This document shows, piece by piece, positions 32,464 through 40,810 of a stretch of 64,000 bases of DNA. The position numbers and the translations under genes are program-made. A model generated the notes under the pieces. That model worked only from the letters and a program-made list of their open reading frames with translations. It was not told the DNA's origin and did not search any database. Source of the stretch: Bariatricus massiliensis (GTDB lineage Bacteria; Bacillota; Clostridia; Lachnospirales; Lachnospiraceae); assembly GCF_900086725.1 (NCBI RefSeq), contig NZ_LT574838.1, positions 1,649,650-1,713,649 of the forward strand, in the 5' to 3' direction. Numbering within the stretch: position 1 is the stretch's first letter; every line of letters begins with the position of its first letter.

Positions 32464-34380
32464 TTAAATTGTTTTCTTAAATTCCCGTCCACTGCCTTTA
32501 TAGAATCGGCTGAACATCTCATAATACTCAAGACGAAGTACCTGAATACCAACAATCAGTCCTTCGAATCCACAAACAAATATATTTCCCAGAATCATCA
32601 CGGCCCAGTTAATCTTTCCGGTCTCCGCCCCGGCGAGCATGAGCACCACCTGCATAATCGATGCATGGCTCACTGCAAAAGCGCCGATACGGATGAAAGA
32701 TAGCGTGTTAGAAAAATAACTCAGCAGTGTCTCGAACAGTTCAAAGAATGCCTGCGTGACGAACATTGCCTTGCTTTCTTCCATCTTCTTAGCACTTTTC
32801 GTTATCTTTCTTGTCAGCGGTTCCTTCAGCGCAATCAAAAGCAGAGGAACACCAAACATAATCAACATCACAATTCCGCCTGGCATCGCGTGCCCCGTCA
32901 TGAACAATGCCACGACTGCTACGACTGCACTGTAGAAAATGAGTCCCGCCAGACCATTGGCGTCGAACCAAACATTTTCTGTATCATGGGCCCGCAAAGC
33001 ATTTACAATATGCAGAATCATGGAAATAATTATAATCAGCATACCGAAGCCGATAGATACGATAAATACAGTATTCAGCTTCCCGATAAACGGAAGGTTA
33101 GTCATATGTTCAATCGGCCGTATCCACCTTGCCTCAATAATATCTTCGAATCCAAAAATGCTGCCGAACATAAATCCGAAGAAAGTAGAAAATACACCGG
33201 CCAGAGAGATAATACCTGCCAGATTCGCCTTTTTCTTCAAATAGATAAGGCCTCCTCCGATGAAAAGTAAAAGTCCCTGACCCACGTCGCCGAACATCGC
33301 GCCAAAAATAAAGGTATAGGTTAGGCCCACAAATACGGTGGGATCCATCTCGCCGCTCTTTGGCAGCCCATACATCTTTGTAAACATCTCGAAAGGCTTG
33401 AACAGCTTCGGGTTTTTCAGCTTCGTGGGCGGTTCTCCGAAGAACTGCTCTTTATCCTCTTCCACCACGATATAGATTCTCGGATCATTCTTCGCCTCTT
33501 CGATAAAGGCCCTCACGTCGTCCTCGGCCATCCAGCCGCAGAGGATATAATAGTCTTCTTTCTCCTCCTCGGTTCTGGCCGCATATTTCCGGATATCGAA
33601 GTTCTTTGACAAACGCTCCAATGTAATCTGTGCGCCGAGAAGATCTGATGCATGTTCGCGGAACATCTGCTGCCGCTTCTGCTTTATCTTATTAATGTCA
33701 TCATTGATATCCGACACATCCTTTTCCAGCTTCCGGTAAGCCTCGAGCGGCGTGCCTCCAAAATCTTCTGTCAAACTGATTCTCTCAAAGTGGAGGGATT
33801 TCATCATGGAATCAATTTTCCCGGACTCCGCGTCCGACACAAAGTAGATGCCGTATACATAGTTCTCATCTCTGGCGCCCTCCACAAATACTGCGTCGAT
33901 GTCTCCGAGAAGCGAGCGCTCCAGCCGGTGATAATAGTCTACGCTGATTCTGCCAAATCTGAACTTGATGTATTTGAACTGCAGAATATCATGCAGTTCG
34001 AAATCCAGAGGTGCAAAGGGCTCCACCGCTCTCATCCGCTCGGCCAGCTCTTCCCTCTTTTTCTTCAATCCCTCTTTGCTCTCCTGAAATTCCATATAAT
34101 CATGGTTCACGGAGCGTATCATCTCCATCATCTCATGCTCTTCCAGCGTAAAAGAAGGCTCCGTCTCCAGCTCAGGAAGATAAGAAAGAAACTGCTTCAC
34201 CTTGGCCAGCGGATCCTTATAGGGGTTCACCTCCAGGAACGGAAGCAGATTATCCACCGTCTTCAGTTCAGTCAGTGCATTTTCCAACTGCATCTCATAT
34301 TTTGAAAGATATAAGTTCGTTACTCTGTCGATGTCCGTTCTCGGCCCGGTAATACTTAAGAACTTCATCTTTACTATCAT
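32464..34380 (-). CDS. atpI: V/A-type ATP synthase subunit I (subunit a)
   Basis: 638 residues: a cytoplasmic N-terminal half (1-330) with two coiled segments, and a membrane C-terminal half with about seven helices containing the stator path (FIRIGAFAVSHASIMQV and the conserved Arg near it). It holds the peripheral stalks and forms the ion half-channels against ring K. Its ATG overlaps the subunit C stop (ATGA). Confidence 0.92.
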   Translation of the reverse strand: MIVKMKFLSITGPRTDIDRVTNLYLSKYEMQLENALTELKTVDNLLPFLEVNPYKDPLAKVKQFLSYLPELETEPSFTLEEHEMMEMIRSVNHDYMEFQESKEGLKKKREELAERMRAVEPFAPLDFELHDILQFKYIKFRFGRISVDYYHRLERSLLGDIDAVFVEGARDENYVYGIYFVSDAESGKIDSMMKSLHFERISLTEDFGGTPLEAYRKLEKDVSDINDDINKIKQKRQQMFREHASDLLGAQITLERLSKNFDIRKYAARTEEEKEDYYILCGWMAEDDVRAFIEEAKNDPRIYIVVEEDKEQFFGEPPTKLKNPKLFKPFEMFTKMYGLPKSGEMDPTVFVGLTYTFIFGAMFGDVGQGLLLFIGGGLIYLKKKANLAGIISLAGVFSTFFGFMFGSIFGFEDIIEARWIRPIEHMTNLPFIGKLNTVFIVSIGFGMLIIIISMILHIVNALRAHDTENVWFDANGLAGLIFYSAVVAVVALFMTGHAMPGGIVMLIMFGVPLLLIALKEPLTRKITKSAKKMEESKAMFVTQAFFELFETLLSYFSNTLSFIRIGAFAVSHASIMQVVLMLAGAETGKINWAVMILGNIFVCGFEGLIVGIQVLRLEYYEMFSRFYKGSGREFKKTI

Positions 34381-35423
34381 TTCGCCACACCTCCAATGTA
34401 ATTAAGCGTCTCCCGGGCGGGCAGTCCATAGCGGACACACTCAAGAGCCGTTGTTAACTTTTCCAGCTCCTCCTCTTTGAGGAAGAGATAGGTATTCACA
34501 GCCGCAATCGAATAAGGATTGCTTCTTCTGTCCGCAAGGTAGAGCTTATACAGACAATCTTTGTACATTTTCTCTATAGTCAGGTTCTTTGTCAAATTGA
34601 ACTTGCGGGCATAAGCCGTCTTCTCAGCCGATTTCATGAATTCATCCAGAGAGGGAGTCTCGACCAGCTCCTTCAGCAAATCTATGTGAATTCGATAATG
34701 AATCGGTATCAAGAGAGAGTAAATATCGGGCGGAAGCATATGATAGTATTTCTTCGCACGGTAAATCCACTGAAGATTCAGAAGATCGATTTTCGTTCCA
34801 CAATCCCGCGTATAGATATCTAATTCTCTTTTTTTGAGTATCTTTTTCCGCGTCTTCCACATCGTTGTGAAATAGTAGAGATTCAGCGCTAAATCATAGT
34901 CGAAAAGAGTTGTTTCCTTTGCGTCTTCCAACTTCTTTAGGGCGCTGTAGTATTCCGTCCCCTGAAGATTCTCTACAAGCTCATGTACATTTTTCGAAGT
35001 GATGAGCCTGTCGATTGTAAGGCTTGAATACTGATCAAAAAATGACTTTTTATAATTCAGGTCAAAAGGCTGCTCATAGTGGTTAAATACAATTCTAAGA
35101 CAGTAGTTGATCAAGTTGACTTCATACCGTTTTAAATAAAGCTCCAAAAATCTTTTCTGGGTCATCCCTGAAAAACGGTAGAGCCTGATATAATCACTGT
35201 AAAGGGATTGTATCAATATCTTTTCAATATCTCCCCTGTGAAGCTTATCCTCGTCAATATCTTTCAGATGCGGCTCATAAGCCGGCTTGCCTTTCAGATA
35301 CGAGACAATTTCTGTCACAGTCTTTAAATTGGCGATATTTTGGAAATCTTCCTCTGTCAGCAGCTTTGCCTGCATTGCACGGACTTTGGTTACAAGTCCA
35401 CTGTATGCCAATAAATTTCCCAT
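34377..35423 (-). CDS. atpC: V/A-type ATP synthase subunit C
   Basis: 348-residue helical funnel subunit that connects the D shaft to the K ring (NtpC/AtpC family; LAYSGLVTKVRAMQAKLLTEEDFQNI at the N-terminus, YLFLKEEELEKLTTALECVRYGL near the end). Normal length. Stop overlaps the start of subunit I by 4 bp; the gene starts 4 bp after the upstream stalk gene. Confidence 0.9.
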   Translation of the reverse strand: MGNLLAYSGLVTKVRAMQAKLLTEEDFQNIANLKTVTEIVSYLKGKPAYEPHLKDIDEDKLHRGDIEKILIQSLYSDYIRLYRFSGMTQKRFLELYLKRYEVNLINYCLRIVFNHYEQPFDLNYKKSFFDQYSSLTIDRLITSKNVHELVENLQGTEYYSALKKLEDAKETTLFDYDLALNLYYFTTMWKTRKKILKKRELDIYTRDCGTKIDLLNLQWIYRAKKYYHMLPPDIYSLLIPIHYRIHIDLLKELVETPSLDEFMKSAEKTAYARKFNLTKNLTIEKMYKDCLYKLYLADRRSNPYSIAAVNTYLFLKEEELEKLTTALECVRYGLPARETLNYIGGVAK

Positions 35424-35426
35424 ATG

Positions 35427-35738
35427 CTATCCCTCGATAATATGCTTTACGATTTCCGTCGCATAAATAGTATGCTTCTCCTCAAAGTCACGTCTAATCT
35501 GCTCGATGGCAGACTGGTTTTTCTCTTCCTGCTTTTTCAGGACCTCTTCCATCTGCCTTTCCAGACCGCTCCGTATCGCCTGAAGCTGCCCCTGCGTCTT
35601 CCGCTCCAGCTCCTCATCGTAAGCATCGCGTTCTGCCTGTATCTCCTTCTCAAGCTCTGCTTTCTGCTCTTCAGCATGGGAGACAACTGCTTCCGCAGCG
35701 TGTTCAATCTCAGAAAGTTTTTTCACGATTGTATCCAT
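35427..35738 (-). CDS. V/A-type ATP synthase peripheral-stalk coiled-coil subunit (G/H type)
   Basis: 103 residues, almost entirely one helix of Glu, Lys, Gln and Arg with heptad-like spacing (about 8-90; SEIEHAAEAVVSHAEEQKAELEKEIQAER). It begins the ATPase operon and is expected to pair with subunit E as the peripheral stalk. Assigned by position and coiled-coil character since such short subunits have little sequence conservation. ATG at 35738 has AAGGAG 10 bp upstream; an in-frame TTG at 35765 lacks one. The 244-bp gap to trmB is AT-rich, without a clear consensus promoter for the operon. Confidence 0.75.
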   Translation of the reverse strand: MDTIVKKLSEIEHAAEAVVSHAEEQKAELEKEIQAERDAYDEELERKTQGQLQAIRSGLERQMEEVLKKQEEKNQSAIEQIRRDFEEKHTIYATEIVKHIIEG

Positions 35739-35982
35739 AATAAGGGCTCCTTCCATATTCTCCAAACATAACCTTATTCTACTCCTATTGATTTACGTTT
35801 TCCACTAAATAAATACTACATTTTCCTCAAAAATTTTCTGTATTTTTGTTGAAAATTATGAATTTTAACCAATTTCATTTTCCATGTTTCCAATCTCCTG
35901 CCTATAGTGTAAAATAAATGATGCACCTTTATTCTAAAAAGAAGTGTATTTTTATCTATGGAAAGAGAAATGAGGATACAAT

Positions 35983-36639
35983 ATGCGGCTACGAAATGTA
36001 CCGGGAGCGGACGCTTATCTCACCGCCCACCCCCTTGTCATAAAAAATGAAACCAGATACCGCGGAAGCTGGAAGGAGACCTTTGAACACTCAGAGAATC
36101 CCATCCATATTGAAATCGGTATGGGAAAAGGAAAGTTCATTCTCACACTGGCAAAAGAAAATCCGAATATCAACTACATCGGCATTGAGCGCTACTCCAG
36201 CGTTCTTGTCCGCGCTTTAGAGCATTTGGACAACGACGAAGAATATAAGGATTTGACCAATATCCGTTTTATCTGCATGGATGCCAAAGAGCTCCCCAAC
36301 GTTTTTGCCGTCGGAGAGCTGGATAAAATCTACTTGAACTTTTCCGACCCGTGGCCGAAGGCGCGTCATGCCAAGAGAAGGCTTACATCCCGTGAATACT
36401 TTGAGCGGTATGATAAGATACTCGCCTTTGACGGCGTTGTAGAATTCAAGACGGACAACAAAGAATTGTTCGAATTCTCTTTGGAGCAGGTAGATCTGGC
36501 AGGCTGGATACTGCTGGCCAAGACTTTTGACTTGCACAACGACCCAACACTCAGCAGAGGGAACGTCATGACGGAGTATGAAGAGAAGTTCTCCGGGCTG
36601 GGACATCCTATCCACAAGCTGATAGCGATGAGACAATAA
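35983..36639 (+). CDS. trmB: tRNA (guanine-N7)-methyltransferase
   Basis: 218 residues. Methylates G46 in the variable loop of tRNA using S-adenosylmethionine. The SAM-binding motif is HIEIGMGKGKFI (about residues 42-53), followed by IGIERY. The catalytic/RNA-contact motif LNFSDPWPKARHAKRRL (about 117-133) and the C-terminal EFKTDN and TEYEEKF segments are all typical of TrmB. Monocistronic, divergent from the V-ATPase operon, with a terminator 5 bp downstream of its stop. Confidence 0.95.
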   Translation: MRLRNVPGADAYLTAHPLVIKNETRYRGSWKETFEHSENPIHIEIGMGKGKFILTLAKENPNINYIGIERYSSVLVRALEHLDNDEEYKDLTNIRFICMDAKELPNVFAVGELDKIYLNFSDPWPKARHAKRRLTSREYFERYDKILAFDGVVEFKTDNKELFEFSLEQVDLAGWILLAKTFDLHNDPTLSRGNVMTEYEEKFSGLGHPIHKLIAMRQ

Positions 36640-36643
36640 CAAA

Positions 36644-36676
36644 AAGGTGCTTCCATCAACCGACAGGAAGCACCTT
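36644..36676. terminator. Terminator between trmB and sdpI
   Basis: 11-bp perfect stem AAGGTGCTTCC with 11-nt loop, followed by CTTTTTAT on the plus strand and TTGTT on the minus strand. Serves trmB and possibly the convergent sdpI. Confidence 0.85.
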
Positions 36677-36698
36677 CTTTTTATATTCCAATATTGAG

Positions 36699-37328
36699 TT
36701 AGATTCCCTTCTTATACAGTATAAAAGAATATGCTGCCGGTATAAGCATTATCGCCAAAATAATAACTATCACCGCATTTCCGACATCAAGTATCCCTGC
36801 CGCCATAAGCGCTGTTCCGGCCAGTATCCAGAGCCATCCGGCCAGACGATGGGTCTTGTTCCAATTCTCTTCACTGGAGAGCGTCCATGGCAGCTTAATT
36901 CCAACTGTATAATTTTGTTTTAACTTAGGCATATAATTGCCAACCAGCACAAATACGAATCCTACTGCACATCCGGTAATCATGCCTATATTGATTTTTT
37001 TCCCCAATGCCGCCATATAGATGCTGATATTACAGATAAGTGACACAACCGGAACAATCCAAAATATAAGCCCTTTCATCTTTTCACTAATATTCTTTCT
37101 CTTGGGGTCATTCAATGTTATCCCCACACATATCAAGTGTACCGCCAGCATAAGCACAGGAAGCCCAATTACCGCAAAAGGTTTGCTACTCCACCCATTG
37201 GGCGAATTGTCTGTTCCAAAATGGACCGCCATAGTATCAGGCAGTTGTTTCCACAGAATCAGTCCCGCAATCATAGGCAGTACTACAATAATGCTAGTCA
37301 AAATAATTGTTTTTTTATACTTCATCAT
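36699..37328 (-). CDS. sdpI: SdpI-family membrane protein
   Basis: 209 residues, six predicted helices. An N-terminal DUF1648 segment (LPDTMAVHFGTDNSPNGWSSKP) is followed by the SdpI domain (YMPKLKQNYTVGIKLPWTLSSEENWNKTHRLAGWLWILAG). In Bacillus SdpI gives immunity to the SDP toxin and relays a signal to SdpR. No toxin gene is visible here, so it may protect against a peptide from elsewhere or act in envelope sensing. ATG at 37328 chosen by spacing from GGAGG; codons at 37334 or 37325 are possible. Overlaps the regulator gene by 14 bp. Confidence 0.8.
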   Translation of the reverse strand: MMKYKKTIILTSIIVVLPMIAGLILWKQLPDTMAVHFGTDNSPNGWSSKPFAVIGLPVLMLAVHLICVGITLNDPKRKNISEKMKGLIFWIVPVVSLICNISIYMAALGKKINIGMITGCAVGFVFVLVGNYMPKLKQNYTVGIKLPWTLSSEENWNKTHRLAGWLWILAGTALMAAGILDVGNAVIVIILAIMLIPAAYSFILYKKGI

Positions 37329-37596
37329 TTCCATGCCCTCCTCTTAATTCTGACAGCCACACCATTATCTCTTCCACCACGGAAGTATTCAACTCATAAT
37401 AAACAAAATTCTTCTCCTTCGTCTCCCAGACAAGATCTGCCTTTTTCAAGACACTCAAGTGATATGATATAGTTGCCCCTGTCATGTCAAAATGACTTCC
37501 TATCTCTCCAGCGGACATTCGGCCGCCCTTAAGGAGTACCAGTATCTCTCTCCGCACCGGGTCGGAAAGTGCTTTAAACGTCTCGGCAAAGCTCAT
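37315..37596 (-). CDS. sdpR: SdpR-like ArsR-family repressor
   Basis: 93-residue winged-helix protein (FKALSDPVRREILVLLKGGRMSAGEIGSHFDMTGATISYHLSVLKKADLV ... KNFVYYELNTSVVEEIMVWLSEL). No metal-binding Cys, as in SdpR. It heads the sdpR-sdpI pair and two identical-pattern palindromes flank its promoter, consistent with autorepression lifted when SdpI engages its ligand, as in Bacillus. Confidence 0.85.
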   Translation of the reverse strand: MSFAETFKALSDPVRREILVLLKGGRMSAGEIGSHFDMTGATISYHLSVLKKADLVWETKEKNFVYYELNTSVVEEIMVWLSELRGGHGNDEV

Positions 37597-37621
37597 TGCT
37601 TATCATCTCCTTTAAAGGAAC

Positions 37622-37699
37622 TATTTAGATATCCTTCTAAATACTTTATATCATGGTACTGCATTGGTGTCAATACCTATTTAGATAATTTTCTAAATA
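37622..37699 (-). promoter_or_regulatory. sdpRI promoter with two 22-bp operators
   Basis: TTGACA (37668-37673), 17-bp spacer and TATAAA (37645-37650) on the minus strand. Perfect palindromes TATTTAGA-N6-TCTAAATA occur just downstream of the -10 box (37622-37643) and just upstream of the -35 box (37678-37699), 56 bp centre to centre. The remaining gap 37700-37945 contains no gene I can support. Confidence 0.85.
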
Positions 37700-37945
37700 C
37701 TTTTTATTCTCTCAAGTAACATCCTTCATTCCTCCGCATATAATAAACAGAGAACACATAAGAGCGAGGCATGTGCACATCATGAAACATAAACGAAAAA
37801 TCCACAACACCATGCGTTGTTTCTGCTACGATAACCAGAAGCTTAATAAGCGGCTGATCTGCCTGCGTAAGTCCTTCTGGGAAGTATATCATATCCTGAA
37901 TCCGAAGTGCATGCCTTAAGCTTTAGGCGTAAACGGGGGATATAT

Positions 37946-38266
37946 ATGTCAATCAAGCCAATTACCCATGATTATACAGCAGAAGTTACCAATGAACGTC
38001 TCCCTGTCGTAGTTGAATTCTACGCTGAGTGGTGCCCGAAATGCCAGATGATGAAAGACGTGGTAGAGCGCCTTGCCAGACGCTGCCGTGGAATTTACAT
38101 TTTTAAAAAAGTGGACATTGATATCTGCGAAAAAATTGCTGAGGACCTCGGGGTCGAGACCGTCCCCACCTTTGTCATATATCGGCACGGAGAAATCATG
38201 GGGTATACTACCGGTGTAATCTCTGAAAAAATACTGGAAGAGCGAATTGCGGATATGCTGAGATAA
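37946..38266 (+). CDS. Thioredoxin-family protein
   Basis: 106-residue single thioredoxin fold: active site WCPKC (Cys30, Cys33), the cis-Pro segment VETVPTFVIY (about 70-79), and the final helix ISEKILEERIADML. The PK dipeptide differs from the usual GP and would shift redox potential. Likely reduces cytoplasmic disulfides; it could serve MsrC. Start at 37946 has CGGGGG upstream; a longer in-frame start at 37907 adds a basic leader without a ribosome site. Monocistronic. Confidence 0.85.
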   Translation: MSIKPITHDYTAEVTNERLPVVVEFYAEWCPKCQMMKDVVERLARRCRGIYIFKKVDIDICEKIAEDLGVETVPTFVIYRHGEIMGYTTGVISEKILEERIADMLR

Positions 38267-38303
38267 CTGTGTAAACACTCATATTTGTTTGGAAATTAAG
38301 AGC

Positions 38304-38338
38304 GACGGACGGCAGGTCCTCACAACCTGCCGTCCGTC
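38304..38338. terminator. Bidirectional hairpin between thioredoxin and lpdA
   Basis: Perfect 14-bp GC-rich stem GACGGACGGCAGGT with a 7-nt loop between convergent genes. Weak U-tracts on both sides (TTCTATGG; GCTCTTAATTTCC). Confidence 0.6.
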
Positions 38339-38373
38339 TTCTATGGTTAGATAATAAAGATATTATGATAACG

Positions 38374-39777
38374 TCATCTTTTCTTTTTCGGCATCACATG
38401 AATCGCGCCGCCCGCCATCTCTTCCAGAGCTTCCCCGATTGCTTCATTGTAAGTAGGGTGGGCCCGCATGCCTTTTCTCATATCCTCTGCCGTCATATGA
38501 TTGGCCATGGCTGTCACGAATTCTCCGATCATATCCGTCGCTCTGGCACACATCATCTGCGCGCCAATAATTTCCTTTGTCTCCGCGTCTGCCAGTATTT
38601 TGATAAATCCTCGCTCTTCTTTTGAAATCAGAGATTTTCCGTTGGCGCTCATCATCACCTTGCCAATCTCTACGGAAATTCCCTTCTCCTTCGCTTCCTC
38701 CTCGGTTATGCCCACGCCCGCTATCTCCGGACTGGTATACACACATCCCGGAATTATAGACAGATTGACCTCCGGTTCTTTTCCTGCAAGGCGTTCCGCC
38801 ACATAGATTCCCTGTGCGCTTGCGCTGTGGGCCAGCTGGATTCCCGGAATCACGTCTCCGATCGCATAGACTCCATCCATACTGGTACGGAATTCCTCAT
38901 CGACTAGAATTCGTCCTCTTTCTATATTAAGTGTGGTTCCCTCTCCAAGTAGGCCGTCCGTATTCGCGGCTCTTCCCACAGCGGACAACAGAGCGTCCGC
39001 GCTGATTCTATGTTCTTTCTCCTTTTCGGTGAAAATACAGGCAAAGCCGTCGCCCTCTCTCTCCACCTTCTGTACAAACGCTCCGGTGTATATCTCCACA
39101 CCGCGCTTTTTCAAAATCATCTTCAAATTCTGAGAAATCTCTTTGTCCATACCCGGCAGGATTCTCGGCAAAGCCTCCACAATGGTAACCTTTGCGCCCA
39201 GCGCCTGAAATACGGTCGCGAATTCCACGCTGATGACCCCGCCTCCGATGATAATCATGCTCTCCGGCACATCCTGCATCTGGAACACATCGTCGCTTGT
39301 CATAACGCCCGGCAGATCCATTCCTTCTATCGGAAGCACCAGCGGCTTAGAGCCGGTGGCAATCAGAATCTTCTCTGCGCCATAACAGGTGCGCTCCTCG
39401 CCGGACGCCACCGTCACCGTCTTGTCCTTCTCGATAGACGCAAGCCCCTTGATCACCGTCACTCCATTGGCAGCCAAAAGCTGCTCCACGCCCTGACGCA
39501 ATCCCGCAGAAACTTCGTTTTTATAATCAAGAATCTTTCCATAATCGTAGCGCACATTGTCTGCCAGAATGCCGAAGCGTTCCCCCGTCTTCGCACTCTC
39601 CAGCACCTCTGCCGCATGTATCATTGCCTTTGTGGGAATACACCCTCTGTTCAGACAGGTTCCCCCAGCCTCACGGCTCTCTATAATCGCAGTCTTAAGG
39701 CCCAGCTTTGCCGCTTTGATTGCGGCTGGGTAACCTCCCGGGCCTGCGCCGATCACTATCAAATCAAATGTTTCCAT
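38374..39777 (-). CDS. lpdA: Dihydrolipoyl dehydrogenase (glycine cleavage L-protein)
   Basis: 467-residue FAD flavoenzyme that reoxidises dihydrolipoyl groups with NAD+. FAD site IVIGAGPGGYPAAI (7-20), redox pair Cys41/Cys46 in GGTCLNRGCIPTK, NAD site IIIGGGVISVEFATVF, second FAD motif MDGVYAIGDV, and C-terminal HPTYNEAIGEAL with the catalytic His-Glu. No N-terminal lipoyl domain. Last gene of the glycine-cleavage operon, overlapping lplA by 14 bp, so it most likely serves GcvH. Confidence 0.94.
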   Translation of the reverse strand: METFDLIVIGAGPGGYPAAIKAAKLGLKTAIIESREAGGTCLNRGCIPTKAMIHAAEVLESAKTGERFGILADNVRYDYGKILDYKNEVSAGLRQGVEQLLAANGVTVIKGLASIEKDKTVTVASGEERTCYGAEKILIATGSKPLVLPIEGMDLPGVMTSDDVFQMQDVPESMIIIGGGVISVEFATVFQALGAKVTIVEALPRILPGMDKEISQNLKMILKKRGVEIYTGAFVQKVEREGDGFACIFTEKEKEHRISADALLSAVGRAANTDGLLGEGTTLNIERGRILVDEEFRTSMDGVYAIGDVIPGIQLAHSASAQGIYVAERLAGKEPEVNLSIIPGCVYTSPEIAGVGITEEEAKEKGISVEIGKVMMSANGKSLISKEERGFIKILADAETKEIIGAQMMCARATDMIGEFVTAMANHMTAEDMRKGMRAHPTYNEAIGEALEEMAGGAIHVMPKKKR

Positions 39778-40810
39778 ATAACCTCCTCTGGCCTTCGCTT
39801 CCGGCCGCCGGCGTCATGCCATCCTCAAGTATGAACCTTTGGATATCCTGCATCATCATCCGTTCCCCGTCATTTAGCGCCGGAACCCGGTACATTCCCA
39901 CGCAGAGGTCTTCTTTGCCGTACCGGCAGCCCTTCAGATACTCAGGAATCCGGCTGATGAATCCTTGCTCCATGGCGTCAGAATAAATCTGCATATCTGT
40001 GATAATTCCTTTATTCACCTGAAGCTGCATCGTAACCCCGCCCCATGGGAACCGTGTATCGATTTCATACTGGAATTCCATCCGCCGGCCAAATATCCAT
40101 TCCCATGACGAGAACTTTTCTTCCGCCTGATCCAGCTCTTTTTTTTCTAACATATCCGGAGTTATCTTTTTTGCGGATAATCCGTATACCTCCTCAAATG
40201 CTTCTAAAAGCTTCTCTTTCAACAATGAAATCGTCAGTTCAGGGCAGAATTCAGTGAGGTTCGCCACCCGTGACTTCACGGAATCCACGCCTTTCGAGCG
40301 CAGCTTTTCTTGTGAAACATTCAAATATTTGGACAAATCCTCTACATTGACATTTACCATCAAAGTACCGTGATGATAACAGTGTCTGTCCAAGTTCAAA
40401 AATGCATTTCCCGAGAACTTTCTTCCTTCCACCGTGATATCATTTCTGCCGGATTTGACCGCATGGATGCCCAGCTTATTTACGGCTTTTAAGATAACCT
40501 CGAGCTGCTTTTCCAGATTATAGTTTTCTTCCTGCACAAGAAAGGTAAAGTTAAGATTCCCCAAATCATGGAATACAGCCCCTCCTCCGGATAAACGGCG
40601 TACCACGCAGCCATTGTCTTCTTTTAGTTTTCCGACAAGACATTCCTTCCACGCATTCTGGTTATACCCGACCACGACCGTATGCTGGTTCTGCCAGAGA
40701 TAGAGGATACACTCCTCCGGTTTCACATGCCGGAGGAGGTATTCTTCTATTGCCAGATTACGGTAGGGAACTGTCCCGTCACTCTCTATATAAGTAAGCT
40801 CATATATCAT
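39764..40810 (-). CDS. lplA: Lipoate--protein ligase A
   Basis: 348 residues. Activates free lipoate with ATP and attaches it to GcvH (Lys65). Motifs RRLSGGGAVFHDLGNLNFTFL (about 71-91), GRNDITVEGRKFSGNA (about 121-136) and the HGTLMVNVNVEDL segment are typical, with a C-terminal accessory domain (about 245-348). Its ATG overlaps the gcvPB stop. Presence inside the gcv operon indicates the host relies on scavenged lipoate for this system. Confidence 0.92.
   Translation of the reverse strand: MIYELTYIESDGTVPYRNLAIEEYLLRHVKPEECILYLWQNQHTVVVGYNQNAWKECLVGKLKEDNGCVVRRLSGGGAVFHDLGNLNFTFLVQEENYNLEKQLEVILKAVNKLGIHAVKSGRNDITVEGRKFSGNAFLNLDRHCYHHGTLMVNVNVEDLSKYLNVSQEKLRSKGVDSVKSRVANLTEFCPELTISLLKEKLLEAFEEVYGLSAKKITPDMLEKKELDQAEEKFSSWEWIFGRRMEFQYEIDTRFPWGGVTMQLQVNKGIITDMQIYSDAMEQGFISRIPEYLKGCRYGKEDLCVGMYRVPALNDGERMMMQDIQRFILEDGMTPAAGSEGQRRLYGNI

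Noticed and set aside
37704..37892. 62-residue frame on the minus strand between sdpR and the thioredoxin gene
   Set aside because: No convincing ribosome site, no recognisable family, atypical composition; treated as chance.
38444..38746. Arg/Gly/Asp-rich 100-residue frame inside lpdA
   Set aside because: Shadow of the lpdA frame on the same strand, no start signals.
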